This document shows positions 1 through 8,080 of a DNA stretch of 26,611 nt, one piece after another (positions within the stretch are counted from its first letter, which is position 1; every line of letters begins with the position of its first letter). Position numbers and translations under genes: made by a program. The DNA comes from Clostridia bacterium. GTDB taxonomy: Bacteria; Bacillota; Clostridia; Christensenellales; CAG-138. The notes under the pieces are model-generated. The model was not told the DNA's origin and searched no databases. It saw nothing but the letters and a program-made list of their open reading frames with translations. The stretch spans positions 1 to 26,611 of the forward strand of contig JAEDCW010000024.1 in the NCBI GenBank assembly GCA_016293975.1. Reading direction: 5' to 3'.

Positions 1-1052
1 ATTCATTCGGCAGAGATGCCAAACTCGCCACAGACAAGGCGAGAGCGCAGATCGCGAGCGTGCTCAACTGCCTGCCCGACGAGATAATATTCACAGGCGG
101 CGGTTCAGAGGCTGATAATATGGCGATAAAGGGTACGGCTTCAAGACTCGCACTAAAGGGTAAGCACATAATCACCTCGGCAGTAGAGCATCATGCGGTG
201 CTCCACACATGCGCTCAGCTTGAAAAGCAGGGCTTCGAGGTAACATATCTGCCCGTCGACGGGTTCGGAATGGTTTCACCCACAGACCTCGAAGCGGCAA
301 TTCGTCCCGACACTATACTCGTCACGATAATGTATGCAAATAACGAGATGGGTACGATAATGCCCATAAAGGAGCTTGCAGAGGTCGCCCACAAGCACAA
401 GGTACTGTTCCATACGGACGCAGTGCAAGCGGTATGCCACATTCCGATTGACGTAAAGGCGGAAGGCATAGACATGCTCTCGTTGTCGGGTCACAAGTTC
501 CACGGTCCCAAGGGAATCGGCGCGCTTTACATAAGGCGCGGTGTATCTGTCGATCCGCTTATCTCAGGCGGCGCACAGGAGCGCAATCGCAGGGCAGGAA
601 CGGAGAATGTGCCTGCAATAGTCGGCATGGGATACGCTGCAGAAATCGCCGCTTCAACTATGATCGAGGATGGCGTGAGACTCACGAAACTTCGCGACAG
701 AATGATATCCTACATACTCGAAAACATACCGTATGTAAAGCTCAACGGTCATCCCACAAAGAGGCTTCCGGGCAACGTCAACGTGAGTATAGAGTACATC
801 GAGGGCGAGGCGATACTTTTAATGCTCGACATCAACGGAATTGCCGCCTCAAGCGGCTCTGCTTGCACATCTGGCTCACTCGACCCGTCACACGTGTTGC
901 TCGCTATGGGTCTGCCGCACGAGATAGCGCACGGCTCATTGAGATTATCTATAAGCGACATGACGACCGACGAGGAAGTCGATTATGTGCTTGATGTTTT
1001 GGTAAAAATAGTTGGAAGACTGCGCGAAATGTCACCATTATACAATAAATAA
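1..1052 (+). CDS. nifS: Cysteine desulfurase, NifS/IscS family (5' end cut by window edge)
   Basis: PLP-dependent cysteine desulfurase that takes sulfur from L-cysteine, forms an enzyme persulfide and passes it to a scaffold for Fe-S cluster assembly. The frame is open to the left edge (first complete codon at base 3), and the residues SFGRDAK just inside the window match the conserved family start region. The gene therefore begins upstream, and the in-frame GTG at 60 is internal. Visible motifs are GGGSEADN (PLP phosphate region), SAVEHHAV, the PLP-lysine motif SGHKFHGPKG and the active-site cysteine loop SSGSACTSGS. The nifU scaffold follows 29 bases downstream behind a good ribosome binding site, so the two are very probably cotranscribed. 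IscS and NifS cannot be separated by sequence alone. The adjacent short scaffold favours a general Fe-S role over nitrogen fixation. Confidence 0.95.
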   Translation, partial: SFGRDAKLATDKARAQIASVLNCLPDEIIFTGGGSEADNMAIKGTASRLALKGKHIITSAVEHHAVLHTCAQLEKQGFEVTYLPVDGFGMVSPTDLEAAIRPDTILVTIMYANNEMGTIMPIKELAEVAHKHKVLFHTDAVQAVCHIPIDVKAEGIDMLSLSGHKFHGPKGIGALYIRRGVSVDPLISGGAQERNRRAGTENVPAIVGMGYAAEIAASTMIEDGVRLTKLRDRMISYILENIPYVKLNGHPTKRLPGNVNVSIEYIEGEAILLMLDINGIAASSGSACTSGSLDPSHVLLAMGLPHEIAHGSLRLSISDMTTDEEVDYVLDVLVKIVGRLREMSPLYNK

Positions 1053-1081
1053 GCTTTTAGAACTGTACGGAGGATAAGCAA

Positions 1082-1528
1082 ATGTATACACAGAAAGTAA
1101 TGGATCACTTCTCTAACCCCCGCAACATGGGCGAGGTCGAGGGTGCAAACGGTGTAGGCATGGTAGGTAACGCCAAGTGCGGAGACATCATGCAGATGTT
1201 TTTGAAGGTAAATGACGACGGTATAATCGAGGATGTCGGCTTCAAGACATTTGGTTGCGGCGCGGCAATAGCGACAAGCTCAATGGCGACCGAGCTCATT
1301 AAGGGCAAGTCGATCGATGAAGCACTCGCGCTGACAAATTCCGCCGTCGTTGAGGCGCTCGAGGGTCTTCCCCCCGCAAAGCTCCACTGCTCTGTACTTG
1401 CAGAAGAGGCCGTACACGCCGCTATTGACGACTATTATAAGAAAAAGGGCGAGCCTTCCCCCGTTCAAATGAAGTCCGGGAGCTGTAAGCACGGTTGCTG
1501 CAGCGGTGAGCATCATCACGAAGAATAA
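1082..1528 (+). CDS. nifU: Fe-S cluster assembly scaffold, NifU/IscU N-terminal type
   Basis: Scaffold on which [2Fe-2S] clusters are built with sulfur from the upstream desulfurase. At 148 residues it holds only the IscU-like domain, with the three conserved cysteines in their usual settings: C33 in NAKCGD, C59 in TFGCGAA and C103 in KLHCSVLAEEA. The ATG at 1082 sits behind GGAGG at 1070-1074. The last 17 or so residues are unusual: an extension rich in Cys and His (SCKHGCC then HHH) that is not part of the core fold and looks able to bind metal. The gene ends 15 bases before an intrinsic terminator, so nifS-nifU is probably the end of its operon. The identification is firm. The function of the tail is inference. 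Confidence 0.93.
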   Translation: MYTQKVMDHFSNPRNMGEVEGANGVGMVGNAKCGDIMQMFLKVNDDGIIEDVGFKTFGCGAAIATSSMATELIKGKSIDEALALTNSAVVEALEGLPPAKLHCSVLAEEAVHAAIDDYYKKKGEPSPVQMKSGSCKHGCCSGEHHHEE

Positions 1529-1543
1529 GCTGAAGCACAGAAT

Positions 1544-1572
1544 AAGGCGAGGAGCGATACCTCGCTTTTTTT
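1544..1572 (+). terminator. Intrinsic terminator of the nifS-nifU operon
   Basis: The stem GCGAGG (1547-1552) pairs with CCTCGC (1560-1565) around a 7-nt loop and is followed by seven T residues (1566-1572). It lies 15 bases after the nifU stop codon. Confidence 0.9.
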
Positions 1573-1647
1573 ATTTAAAATTTGCCAAGTCAATTTCCCC
1601 GAAAAATTGTGCAAACTAATGCTAAAGTTAAAAAAGGGGGTGAGAAG

Positions 1648-1806
1648 ATGAAGACTTGGATGTTTATCGCAGGAGTCGTGACGGGCACAGTCATGGCCGC
1701 TTCGGCACTTTCGTCTATGTATCCGGACGTACCCAAGCGCATTATGCGCGATTCAAAGAGAACGCTCAGAAGCGCCTGTCGGGCAACACGCCAATTTATG
1801 AGATGA
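1648..1806 (+). CDS. Small single-pass membrane protein of unknown function
   Basis: A 52-residue protein I do not recognise. The open frame extends upstream to a TTG at 1582, but the ATG at 1648 is preceded by AGGGGGTGAG (from 1634) at good spacing and is the likely start. Residues 4 to about 22 are hydrophobic with small residues (AGVVTGTVMAASAL) and should form one membrane segment. The remainder (PKRIMRDSKRT and onward) is strongly basic, with about nine Arg/Lys. By the positive-inside rule the tail would be cytoplasmic. It lies alone between the nifU terminator and a two-way terminator at 1820-1852. The general layout resembles small YtxH-like clostridial membrane proteins, but that is only a likeness in shape. 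Confidence 0.6.
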   Translation: MKTWMFIAGVVTGTVMAASALSSMYPDVPKRIMRDSKRTLRSACRATRQFMR

Positions 1807-1819
1807 TTTTGCACAAAAT

Positions 1820-1852
1820 AATAGGCACTTGAGCAGAAGCCCTGTGCCTATT
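1820..1852. terminator. Bidirectional intrinsic terminator between convergent genes
   Basis: AATAGGCAC (1820-1828) pairs perfectly with GTGCCTATT (1844-1852). A T-rich run follows on the plus strand, and TTATTTTG follows on the minus strand, so it can end both the small membrane gene and the convergent DUF4349 gene. Confidence 0.8.
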
Positions 1853-1881
1853 TTCAGTTAAGACGTATATTTAGCCTTGTA

Positions 1882-2778
1882 TTACGATTGTGCCCTTTTT
1901 TTCTTTTTCTTTTTCACAATCAGTATCACAGCTACGACTATCGCGGCGATTATCAGTATAATCGGGAATCCTCCGATAAGCACTATGAGCAAGCCTTTGC
2001 CAAACTCTCCGAGTGCGTTCAGAGTACCCTTGAACGTCTCTGAAATGCGCGTGCCGAGCGTATCCTGCATAGTCGTCTGTGTGGCCACAAGCTCCCTTAC
2101 ATACACGTTGAGTGTCGAATACGCTATCAGATTGTCATATTTATTGAGAGTGCCAGTGAGTGACTCTATCTCGTAAGTAAGCCTGCTCAACTCGCTCTCG
2201 AGCTTTAATATGTCGTCAAGCTCGGTCGCCTTTTCCAGTATCTCCATCAGTCTATCGCGCTGTATCGTATACATTTCGAGTCTCGACTCGGTATCGAAAT
2301 ACGCATCGGTGACATCATCGCTCGCTATGCTGGATTCTGTGACGATCGCCTTTCCGCCCATGTCGCTCATATAAGTTTCGAGGTTTCCCGCAGGTATCTT
2401 GAGCGTTATATCGAGTGTTCTTCCCGAATCGCCGTATTCCTTGGGCTCTGTGCCATATACTCTCTCAGCATAGACATAACCGCCCAGCTCTTCGACTCTT
2501 GTGCGAATGAACTGATATACATCGTTGTACTCGCGGGTTTCCATTGACATGCTGCCGGTCTTTATTATCTTATGACCGCCGTAAACGTCGCCATTGTCCT
2601 TCGGGGATGCAGTTGCCCGGATAGGCGCATCGGAATCATTTACGCTCCCCCACGCTTCCCCCTCCTGAGCGTAATCAAATGTCTTATCGTCATTGAACCG
2701 TGCAGGTGACGTACAAGCGCCCATGAGAAGAATAAACGCGATCAGAGCCGCCAAAACCGCTATTGTACTGCGCTTCAT
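1882..2778 (-). CDS. DUF4349 domain protein, probable membrane-anchored lipoprotein
   Basis: Exported protein of the DUF4349 family, whose biochemical role is not established. The N-terminus is a signal sequence ending in a lipobox-like LMGAC, with Cys22 the candidate lipidated residue. Residues about 70-255 match the DUF4349 pattern: KTGSMSMETR at the start, GGYVYAE, TLKIPAGN and then a helical, probably coiled-coil stretch around residues 165-215. The C-terminus has a hydrophobic membrane segment at about 262-288 followed by a run of lysines, the usual end of this family. The start ATG has a strong GGGAGGA ribosome binding site. Butyrate kinase lies upstream on the same strand with a 75-base gap that contains a TATAAT (2815-2810), so this gene may have its own promoter. 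The family call is firm and the function unknown. Confidence 0.88.
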   Translation of the reverse strand: MKRSTIAVLAALIAFILLMGACTSPARFNDDKTFDYAQEGEAWGSVNDSDAPIRATASPKDNGDVYGGHKIIKTGSMSMETREYNDVYQFIRTRVEELGGYVYAERVYGTEPKEYGDSGRTLDITLKIPAGNLETYMSDMGGKAIVTESSIASDDVTDAYFDTESRLEMYTIQRDRLMEILEKATELDDILKLESELSRLTYEIESLTGTLNKYDNLIAYSTLNVYVRELVATQTTMQDTLGTRISETFKGTLNALGEFGKGLLIVLIGGFPIILIIAAIVVAVILIVKKKKKKRAQS

Positions 2779-2853
2779 ACATAGTCCTCCCTCATCTTAG
2801 TTTACACAGATTATACGAACCGGGGAAAATATGGTTGCACTGTATTGATTATG

Positions 2854-3930
2854 TCAATATTCCTTTGGTGTCTCTTCGCCACTGAGTACTCTTATGCCAC
2901 CCTCTGCAAGCGCTCTGAGCTCATCCTCGCCCGGGAATACTACCACAGGAGCCATGAATTCGACATACTCCTTGATGTAATCTACGAGCATGCTGCTCCT
3001 TGCAAGTCCACCCGTAAGAATGATGGCCTCCGCCTTACCCTTGAGTACCGCCGCCATTGAGCCGATGTACTTTGCTACGCCGTAACCCATGGCCTCGAAT
3101 ACGAGCCTTGCCTTCTCATCGCCCGCTTCTACCCGGTGCTCTATCTCGAGACAATCCGTAGTGCCGAGGTGTGCCACGAGTCCGCCGCGTTTTGAAGCAA
3201 ATGCGAGCATATCAGCCTTGCTGTATTCGCCGGAGAAGCACATTTCGACTACCTTCTGTACCTCTACTGCACCACATCGCTCGGGTGAAAGCGGACCTTC
3301 GCCGTCTATTGCGTTCGTAACGTCGATTACCCTGCCGTTTTCGTGCGCACCAATTGAAATTCCTCCGCCCAGATGCGCGACAACAACCGAGCACTCCTCA
3401 TAGCGCTTACCCGCATGCTGGGCATAACGCCTTGCAACGGACTTCTGATTGAGCGCATGGAATACGCTTGTTCTGGGAGCCTGCGGTATGCCCGTTATGG
3501 TCGCTACTTCGTTTCTCTCGTCCACTACTACAGGGTCTGCTATAAACGAGGGCTTGCCGTACTTGTCGCCGAACTGACGGGCAAATATTCCGCCCAGAGC
3601 GGACGCATGTGTCGCCGCCTTACCGTGCTTCAGGTCATATAGCATTGCATCGGATACCGTATAGACACCGCTCACCATGGGCTTAAGTATTCCGCCGCGT
3701 CCGACAAAAGCATCGAATGAATCCATCGGTATTGAGTTCTCGACGAGCGCATTCTCGATCATCTCCATACGCATATCGCTCTGGTCGAGTATCGTAGGGT
3801 ACTTCGCTATCTCTTCGGTATTATGCTTAATACTTATATCAAGCAGACAGCTCTCTCCCTCGAAAACGCCGATCTTCGTCGATGTCGAACCGGGATTTAT
3901 ACTGAGTATTCTGTACTTTTTGTTTGCCAT
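2854..3930 (-). CDS. buk: Butyrate kinase
   Basis: Phosphorylates butyrate, or in the fermentative direction makes butyrate and ATP from butyryl phosphate. It belongs to the acetate/butyrate kinase (ASKHA) family. The 358-residue length is normal for Buk. Visible motifs are the N-terminal phosphate loop NPGSTSTK, GRGG, ADPVVVDE, the phosphate-2 region HLGGGISIG and ILTGGLARS near the C-terminus. An in-frame GTG nine bases upstream (3939-3937) lies inside the AGAGGTGAG ribosome binding site, so the ATG at 3930 is chosen. No phosphate butyryltransferase (ptb), its usual partner, is next to it. Related branched-chain kinases share the fold, so isobutyrate or similar acids remain possible substrates. 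Confidence 0.93.
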   Translation of the reverse strand: MANKKYRILSINPGSTSTKIGVFEGESCLLDISIKHNTEEIAKYPTILDQSDMRMEMIENALVENSIPMDSFDAFVGRGGILKPMVSGVYTVSDAMLYDLKHGKAATHASALGGIFARQFGDKYGKPSFIADPVVVDERNEVATITGIPQAPRTSVFHALNQKSVARRYAQHAGKRYEECSVVVAHLGGGISIGAHENGRVIDVTNAIDGEGPLSPERCGAVEVQKVVEMCFSGEYSKADMLAFASKRGGLVAHLGTTDCLEIEHRVEAGDEKARLVFEAMGYGVAKYIGSMAAVLKGKAEAIILTGGLARSSMLVDYIKEYVEFMAPVVVFPGEDELRALAEGGIRVLSGEETPKEY

Positions 3931-4031
3931 CTGTCTCACCTCTTTAATGATATGCTTCCATTATACATATGCAAACCGCAAAACGGTAGGGTTTTCGGGC
4001 AATATATGATGTATTGTAGCGGATAATATTG

Positions 4032-4061
4032 TTGACAGTGTTCTGCCAATTGGGGCATAAT
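4032..4061 (+). promoter_or_regulatory. Sigma-A-type promoter of the glnS-gltX unit
   Basis: A perfect -35 TTGACA (4032-4037), an 18-base spacer and a -10 CATAAT (4056-4061). The expected start of transcription near 4068 places the upstream GTG at 4075 almost at the 5' end of the mRNA, which supports the GTG at 4093 as the translation start. The opposite strand carries a separate TATAAT (3965-3960) suited to buk. Confidence 0.75.
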
Positions 4062-4092
4062 ATAGGGTAAAAACGTGAAAGGGCGTGATACG

Positions 4093-5733
4093 GTGGATTC
4101 CGAAAATACCATTGCAAGAAACTTTATTGAGGACATAGTCGAGCAGGGTCTCGCGCAGAACCCCAACGTGGTAACTCGCTTTCCTCCGGAGCCCAACGGA
4201 TACCTGCACATAGGCCATGCTAAGGCGCTGTGCGTTGACTTCGGAATTGCAAGGAAGTTTAACGGTGTATGCAATCTTCGCTTTGACGATACCAACCCTA
4301 CCAAAGAGGATGTAGAATTTGTAGACTCCATACAGGAAGATATTCGCTGGCTGGGCTTCGAGTGGAATAAGCTGTGCTTCGGCTCGGACTATTTCGACAC
4401 ATGCTATGAGCTTGCTGTAAAACTTATCAAAAAGGGCCTCGCCTATGTGGACGACCTGTCAAAAGACGAGGTCAGAGAATACAGAGGGACACTTACCGAG
4501 CCCGGAAAAAACAGCCCGTACAGGGACAGGACCATCGAGGAAAACCTCGATTTATTCGAGCGCATGAAGAACGGTGAGTTTGAGGACGGCGCAAAGACGC
4601 TTAGGGCAAAGATAGACATGAGTTCGCCCAATATAAATCTTCGCGATCCGGCGCTCTACAGGATAATCCACCGCTCTCACCATCAGACCGGTGACAAATG
4701 GTGCATCTACCCCATGTACGACTTTGCCCACCCCATACAGGACGCCATAGAGGGCGTAACACATTCACTCTGCTCACTCGAGTATGAGATACACAGGCCG
4801 CTTTACGACTGGGTAACGCTCCACTGTGACTTTGAAAAGCGTCCGAGGCAGATAGAGTTTGCGAGGCTCAACATGACCAACACGATAATGTCCAAGCGTT
4901 ATTTGAGAAGGCTTGTGGAAGAGGGCTTTGTGAGCGGCTGGGACGATCCGCGTATGCCTACACTGTGTGCTATGAGGCGCAGGGGCTATCCCGCAGAGGC
5001 TATCATAGACTTTTTGGATAAGGTAGGCGTATCAAAGGCGGATTCAGTCGTCGATACCGCTATGCTTGAGCACTGTGTACGCGAAAAGCTGAACGCCACA
5101 GCGCCCAGAATGATGGCCATACTCGACCCCATAAAGCTCATAGTAACGAATTGGCCGGAGGGTGAAACCGAGAGCGTTACACTCGAAAATCTCCCCGGAA
5201 GCGAAGAGGCCGGCAAGAGGACCGTTCAGTTTGGCAGAGAACTTTACATCGAACGCGATGACTTCATGGTAAAGCCGCCGAAGAAGTACTTCAGGCTCAA
5301 GCCCGACGGCGAGGTCCGCCTCAAGGGCGCATACATAGTCAAGTGTACAGGCTATGATGCCGACGAAAACGATGTTGTCCGCGAGGTATACTGCACATAC
5401 GATCCCGATACAAAGAGCGGCGAATGCGAGCGCAAGGTAAAGGGCACACTGCATTGGCTCAACGCAGCCGACGCTCTCGATGCGGAGTTCAGGCTCTATG
5501 AACCCATGATGCTCGATACCGACGAGGAATGCGAGGACTTCACCGAAAAGTTCAATCGTGATTCCCTCATAACTATAAACGGCAAGATAGAACCTGCACT
5601 TGCGAATGCGCACCCCGTTGACAAATTCCAGTTCATGCGCATAGGCTACTTTGCCGCAGATAAGGACTTCACAGACACAAGGCCCGTTTTTAACAGAACA
5701 GTGGGTCTGAAGGACAGCTTCAAGCTGCAATAA
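4093..5733 (+). CDS. glnS: Glutaminyl-tRNA synthetase (GlnRS)
   Basis: Class I aminoacyl-tRNA synthetase that charges tRNA-Gln with glutamine. The length (546 residues from GTG 4093) matches typical bacterial GlnRS. The signature HIGH is present at residues 39-42 in PPEPNGYLHIGHAKA, which is diagnostic of the Gln/Glu group. The KMSKS equivalent is IMSKR at about 265-269. The C-terminal half is the beta-barrel anticodon-binding part. The frame runs up to a GTG at 4075, but AAAGGGCGTGA (4078-4088) is a good ribosome binding site for 4093 and the promoter is too close for 4075. gltX follows 19 bases downstream, so the two are an operon. Having GlnRS means tRNA-Gln need not be made by transamidation, which most Bacilli rely on. 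Confidence 0.96.
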   Translation: MDSENTIARNFIEDIVEQGLAQNPNVVTRFPPEPNGYLHIGHAKALCVDFGIARKFNGVCNLRFDDTNPTKEDVEFVDSIQEDIRWLGFEWNKLCFGSDYFDTCYELAVKLIKKGLAYVDDLSKDEVREYRGTLTEPGKNSPYRDRTIEENLDLFERMKNGEFEDGAKTLRAKIDMSSPNINLRDPALYRIIHRSHHQTGDKWCIYPMYDFAHPIQDAIEGVTHSLCSLEYEIHRPLYDWVTLHCDFEKRPRQIEFARLNMTNTIMSKRYLRRLVEEGFVSGWDDPRMPTLCAMRRRGYPAEAIIDFLDKVGVSKADSVVDTAMLEHCVREKLNATAPRMMAILDPIKLIVTNWPEGETESVTLENLPGSEEAGKRTVQFGRELYIERDDFMVKPPKKYFRLKPDGEVRLKGAYIVKCTGYDADENDVVREVYCTYDPDTKSGECERKVKGTLHWLNAADALDAEFRLYEPMMLDTDEECEDFTEKFNRDSLITINGKIEPALANAHPVDKFQFMRIGYFAADKDFTDTRPVFNRTVGLKDSFKLQ

Positions 5734-5752
5734 TAAGGAGAAAAGGGAATAA

Positions 5753-7198
5753 ATGGTAAGGACGAGATACGCACCGTCACCGACGGGTTATATGCACCTT
5801 GGCAATCTGCGCTCTGCGCTCTACGAGTACCTGTTTGCAAGAAAAAACAACGGTGCTTTCATACTTAGAATTGAGGACACCGACACCGAACGCTATGTCG
5901 AGGGTGCAGTCGATGTTATTTACCGCACGCTCAATGACATCGGTATGTATTGGGACGAGGGACCCGACATCGGCGGCGATTTCGGCCCTTATTATCAGAG
6001 CGAAAGACGCGATATGTACCTCCCCTACGCAGAGCAGCTCGTCCGCGAGGGCAAGGCGTATTACTGCTTCTGCACAAAGGATGAACTCACAGAGAGAAGA
6101 GCCGAAGCAGAGGCGAAGGGCGAAACGTGGAAGTATGACAAGAAGTGTTCGCACATCCCGTATGAGGAGGCACGCAAGCGCGTAGATGCCGGCGAAAGTT
6201 ACGTCATACGTCAGAATCTGCCCGAAAGCGGAGAGGCATCGTTTGATGACGTGCTTTACGGACACATCGCCGTCGACTGCAGTGAGCTTGACGACATGAT
6301 ACTCATAAAGGCGGACGGAATGCCGACATATAACTTCGCAAACGTCATAGACGACCACACGATGAACATTACGCACGTTTTGCGCGGCAATGAGTACCTC
6401 GCCTCGACACCCAAGTACAATATGCTGTACAAGGCATTCGGTTGGGAAAGCCCGGTATATATACATCTGCCCCAGGTTATGAGAGACGCTCACAGAAAGC
6501 TCTCTAAGCGTGACGGCGATGCCTACTACGAGGATTTCACGCGCGCAGGCTATCTGAAAGATGCGATAATCAACTATGTAGCGCTTTTAGGCTGGAATCC
6601 CGGCGACGAAAGGGAATTCTTCACGCTCGACGAGCTTATCGATGCATTCTCCATAGAGGGACTTTCAAAATCCCCTGCGATATTCGACATAAACAAACTC
6701 AACTGGATGAATGCGGAATACATAAGAAAGCTCTCTCCCGAGGACTTCCACAAGAATGCGCTCCCCTTCTACGAGAAGGCCGGTATCGCCCACATGGACG
6801 CCGGTATACTGACGACCATACTGCAGCCCAGAGTTGAATTTTTCGCTCAGATACCCGACATGGTGGACTTTTTGAGTAAGCTCGACGAGAATTATTCGAT
6901 AGAGCTGTTTACCAACAAGAAGTCAAAGACAGACGCTCAGGTATCAAAGACCGTTCTCGAGATGGCTATCGCGGCACTCGAAAAGCTCGACGATTGGACG
7001 CTCGAGAGCGTACACGACTGCTTATTGTCGCTCGCGGCAGAGAAGGGGCTCAAAAACGGCACTATGCTGTGGCCGGTAAGAATCGCCATGGCAGGCAAGC
7101 AGGTAACGCCCGGCGGAGCTATCGAAATAGCTATTCTGTTGGGTCGAGATGAGGCCATGAGAAGGCTTAACCTCGGGCTTGCGAAGCTTTCGGAGTAA
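5753..7198 (+). CDS. gltX: Glutamyl-tRNA synthetase (GluRS)
   Basis: Charges tRNA-Glu with glutamate for protein synthesis and, where that route exists, for tetrapyrrole synthesis. It is a full-length 481-residue bacterial GluRS. The HIGH motif appears as HLGN at residues 15-18 in APSPTGYMHLGN, and the KMSKS motif is KLSKR at 249-253. A zinc-type site is intact: C105-x-C107, then C132-x-H134 with 24 residues between, the pattern known in E. coli GluRS. The start ATG has a ribosome binding site in AAGGAG, with glnS just upstream. The gene ends before a strong two-way terminator. With glnS beside it this enzyme could be of the discriminating type, but that cannot be read from the sequence. Confidence 0.96.
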   Translation: MVRTRYAPSPTGYMHLGNLRSALYEYLFARKNNGAFILRIEDTDTERYVEGAVDVIYRTLNDIGMYWDEGPDIGGDFGPYYQSERRDMYLPYAEQLVREGKAYYCFCTKDELTERRAEAEAKGETWKYDKKCSHIPYEEARKRVDAGESYVIRQNLPESGEASFDDVLYGHIAVDCSELDDMILIKADGMPTYNFANVIDDHTMNITHVLRGNEYLASTPKYNMLYKAFGWESPVYIHLPQVMRDAHRKLSKRDGDAYYEDFTRAGYLKDAIINYVALLGWNPGDEREFFTLDELIDAFSIEGLSKSPAIFDINKLNWMNAEYIRKLSPEDFHKNALPFYEKAGIAHMDAGILTTILQPRVEFFAQIPDMVDFLSKLDENYSIELFTNKKSKTDAQVSKTVLEMAIAALEKLDDWTLESVHDCLLSLAAEKGLKNGTMLWPVRIAMAGKQVTPGGAIEIAILLGRDEAMRRLNLGLAKLSE

Positions 7199-7224
7199 TA
7201 CAGTGCTAAATAGAATCGACTACT

Positions 7225-7258
7225 AAAAACGGCGGCATGTACACTTGCCGCCGTTTTT
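7225..7258. terminator. Bidirectional intrinsic terminator between gltX and trxA
   Basis: A perfect 13-bp stem: AAAAACGGCGGCA (7225-7237) pairs with TGCCGCCGTTTTT (7246-7258) around an 8-nt loop. Both strands have a U-run at the 3' side of the stem, which suits the convergent genes on either side. Confidence 0.93.
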
Positions 7259-7272
7259 GTTTGCTGTGAGAT

Positions 7273-7584
7273 TTACTTTTTAAGCATCGCAAGCACCGCT
7301 GCCTTGGGCTTTGCACCCAAGCTGCGCTCGACCGCCTCGCCGTTTTTGAAGAGTATAAGCGTGGGGATACTCATTACGCCGTATCTCTGTGCAAGATCGG
7401 GCTGTTCATCCACATTTACCTTGCAGATCTTCGCATCTGTGGTCTCTTCTGCTATCTCGTCGATAATCGGTGAGAGCATTCTGCACGGGCCGCACCAGCT
7501 CGCCCAGAAATCTACCAATACGGGCTTATCTGAGGACATTACCTCGGAATCGAATGTTTCTTTTGTAAGTTTTATAACAGGCAT
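7273..7584 (-). CDS. trxA: Thioredoxin
   Basis: Small cytoplasmic disulfide reductase of 103 residues, the normal size. The active site WCGPC has its cysteines at 31 and 34 within VDFWASWCGPC, and the cis-proline loop SIPT is present. Residues around FKNGE and the C-terminal helix also fit. The start ATG follows AAGGAG on the minus strand. It has its own upstream region with an extended -10 promoter and a small leader hairpin (7600-7612), so it looks like a single-gene unit. No thioredoxin reductase is adjacent. Confidence 0.96.
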   Translation of the reverse strand: MPVIKLTKETFDSEVMSSDKPVLVDFWASWCGPCRMLSPIIDEIAEETTDAKICKVNVDEQPDLAQRYGVMSIPTLILFKNGEAVERSLGAKPKAAVLAMLKK

Positions 7585-7625
7585 ATTGTTCTCCTTAATG
7601 CCCTTGCAGGGCTTTATTTTTCTTA

Positions 7626-7634
7626 ATTATACCA
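7626..7634 (-). promoter_or_regulatory. Extended -10 promoter of trxA
   Basis: On the minus strand TGGTATAAT is a perfect extended -10 element (TGnTATAAT). The -35 region at 17-base spacing (7654-7649, ACTGAA) is weak, as is common for extended -10 promoters. Downstream, the leader has a GCCCT/AGGGC hairpin at 7600-7612 just before the ribosome binding site. Confidence 0.6.
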
Positions 7635-7690
7635 CCAAATTCGTTCAATTCAGTAACATTGTCACATATAAAACGCATTACCGCAGATGT

Positions 7691-8080
7691 TTACCCTCTG
7701 CCTGCGGCTTTGCCCTTATCGCCATGTCTGAAGCTCTTTATAAACTGCCTTACAGACAGCAACATGAGTCCTGCGCCGAATATCTTTCTGAGCACATTAC
7801 CCTCGATAAGCGAAGCCACATAAGCCCCTGCGGCCGCCCCCACAATTCCCAAAACTATCATGGGGAGCATTCCCTTGACGTCGATTCTGCCCTCTTTTTT
7901 ATGGATCATTATTGCTACTATCGCCGCCGGCAAAAAGGCTATCATATTGACTAACTGCGCGTCGTGCTGCGCCACACCCATTATAAGTGTCAGCGCGGGT
8001 ATGAGTATCGTGCCTCCACCCATGCCCATTCCTGCGGCAACTCCCGCAATGAGCGCTCCCAGTATACCTAAAACTATCAT
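7691..8080 (-). CDS. TauE/SafE (TSUP) family half-transporter, second gene of the pair
   Basis: A 129-residue hydrophobic protein matching one half of a TSUP permease, a family that moves sulfite, sulfoacetate, other organosulfur anions or small carboxylates. Full-length TSUP proteins have about 250 residues in two similar halves, and this is one half, with about four membrane segments. Residues 14-24 carry the glycine-rich signature AGMGMGGGTIL found at the start of each TSUP repeat. The open frame extends further upstream, but the ATG at 8080 overlaps the stop of the preceding half-gene as ATGA, which shows translational coupling. The C-terminus is basic. Substrate unknown. Confidence 0.82.
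   Translation of the reverse strand: MIVLGILGALIAGVAAGMGMGGGTILIPALTLIMGVAQHDAQLVNMIAFLPAAIVAIMIHKKEGRIDVKGMLPMIVLGIVGAAAGAYVASLIEGNVLRKIFGAGLMLLSVRQFIKSFRHGDKGKAAGRG

Noticed and set aside
60..1052. GTG at 60 as the start of nifS
   Set aside because: The frame continues to the window edge with conserved NifS residues (SFGRDAK), so the gene starts outside the window.
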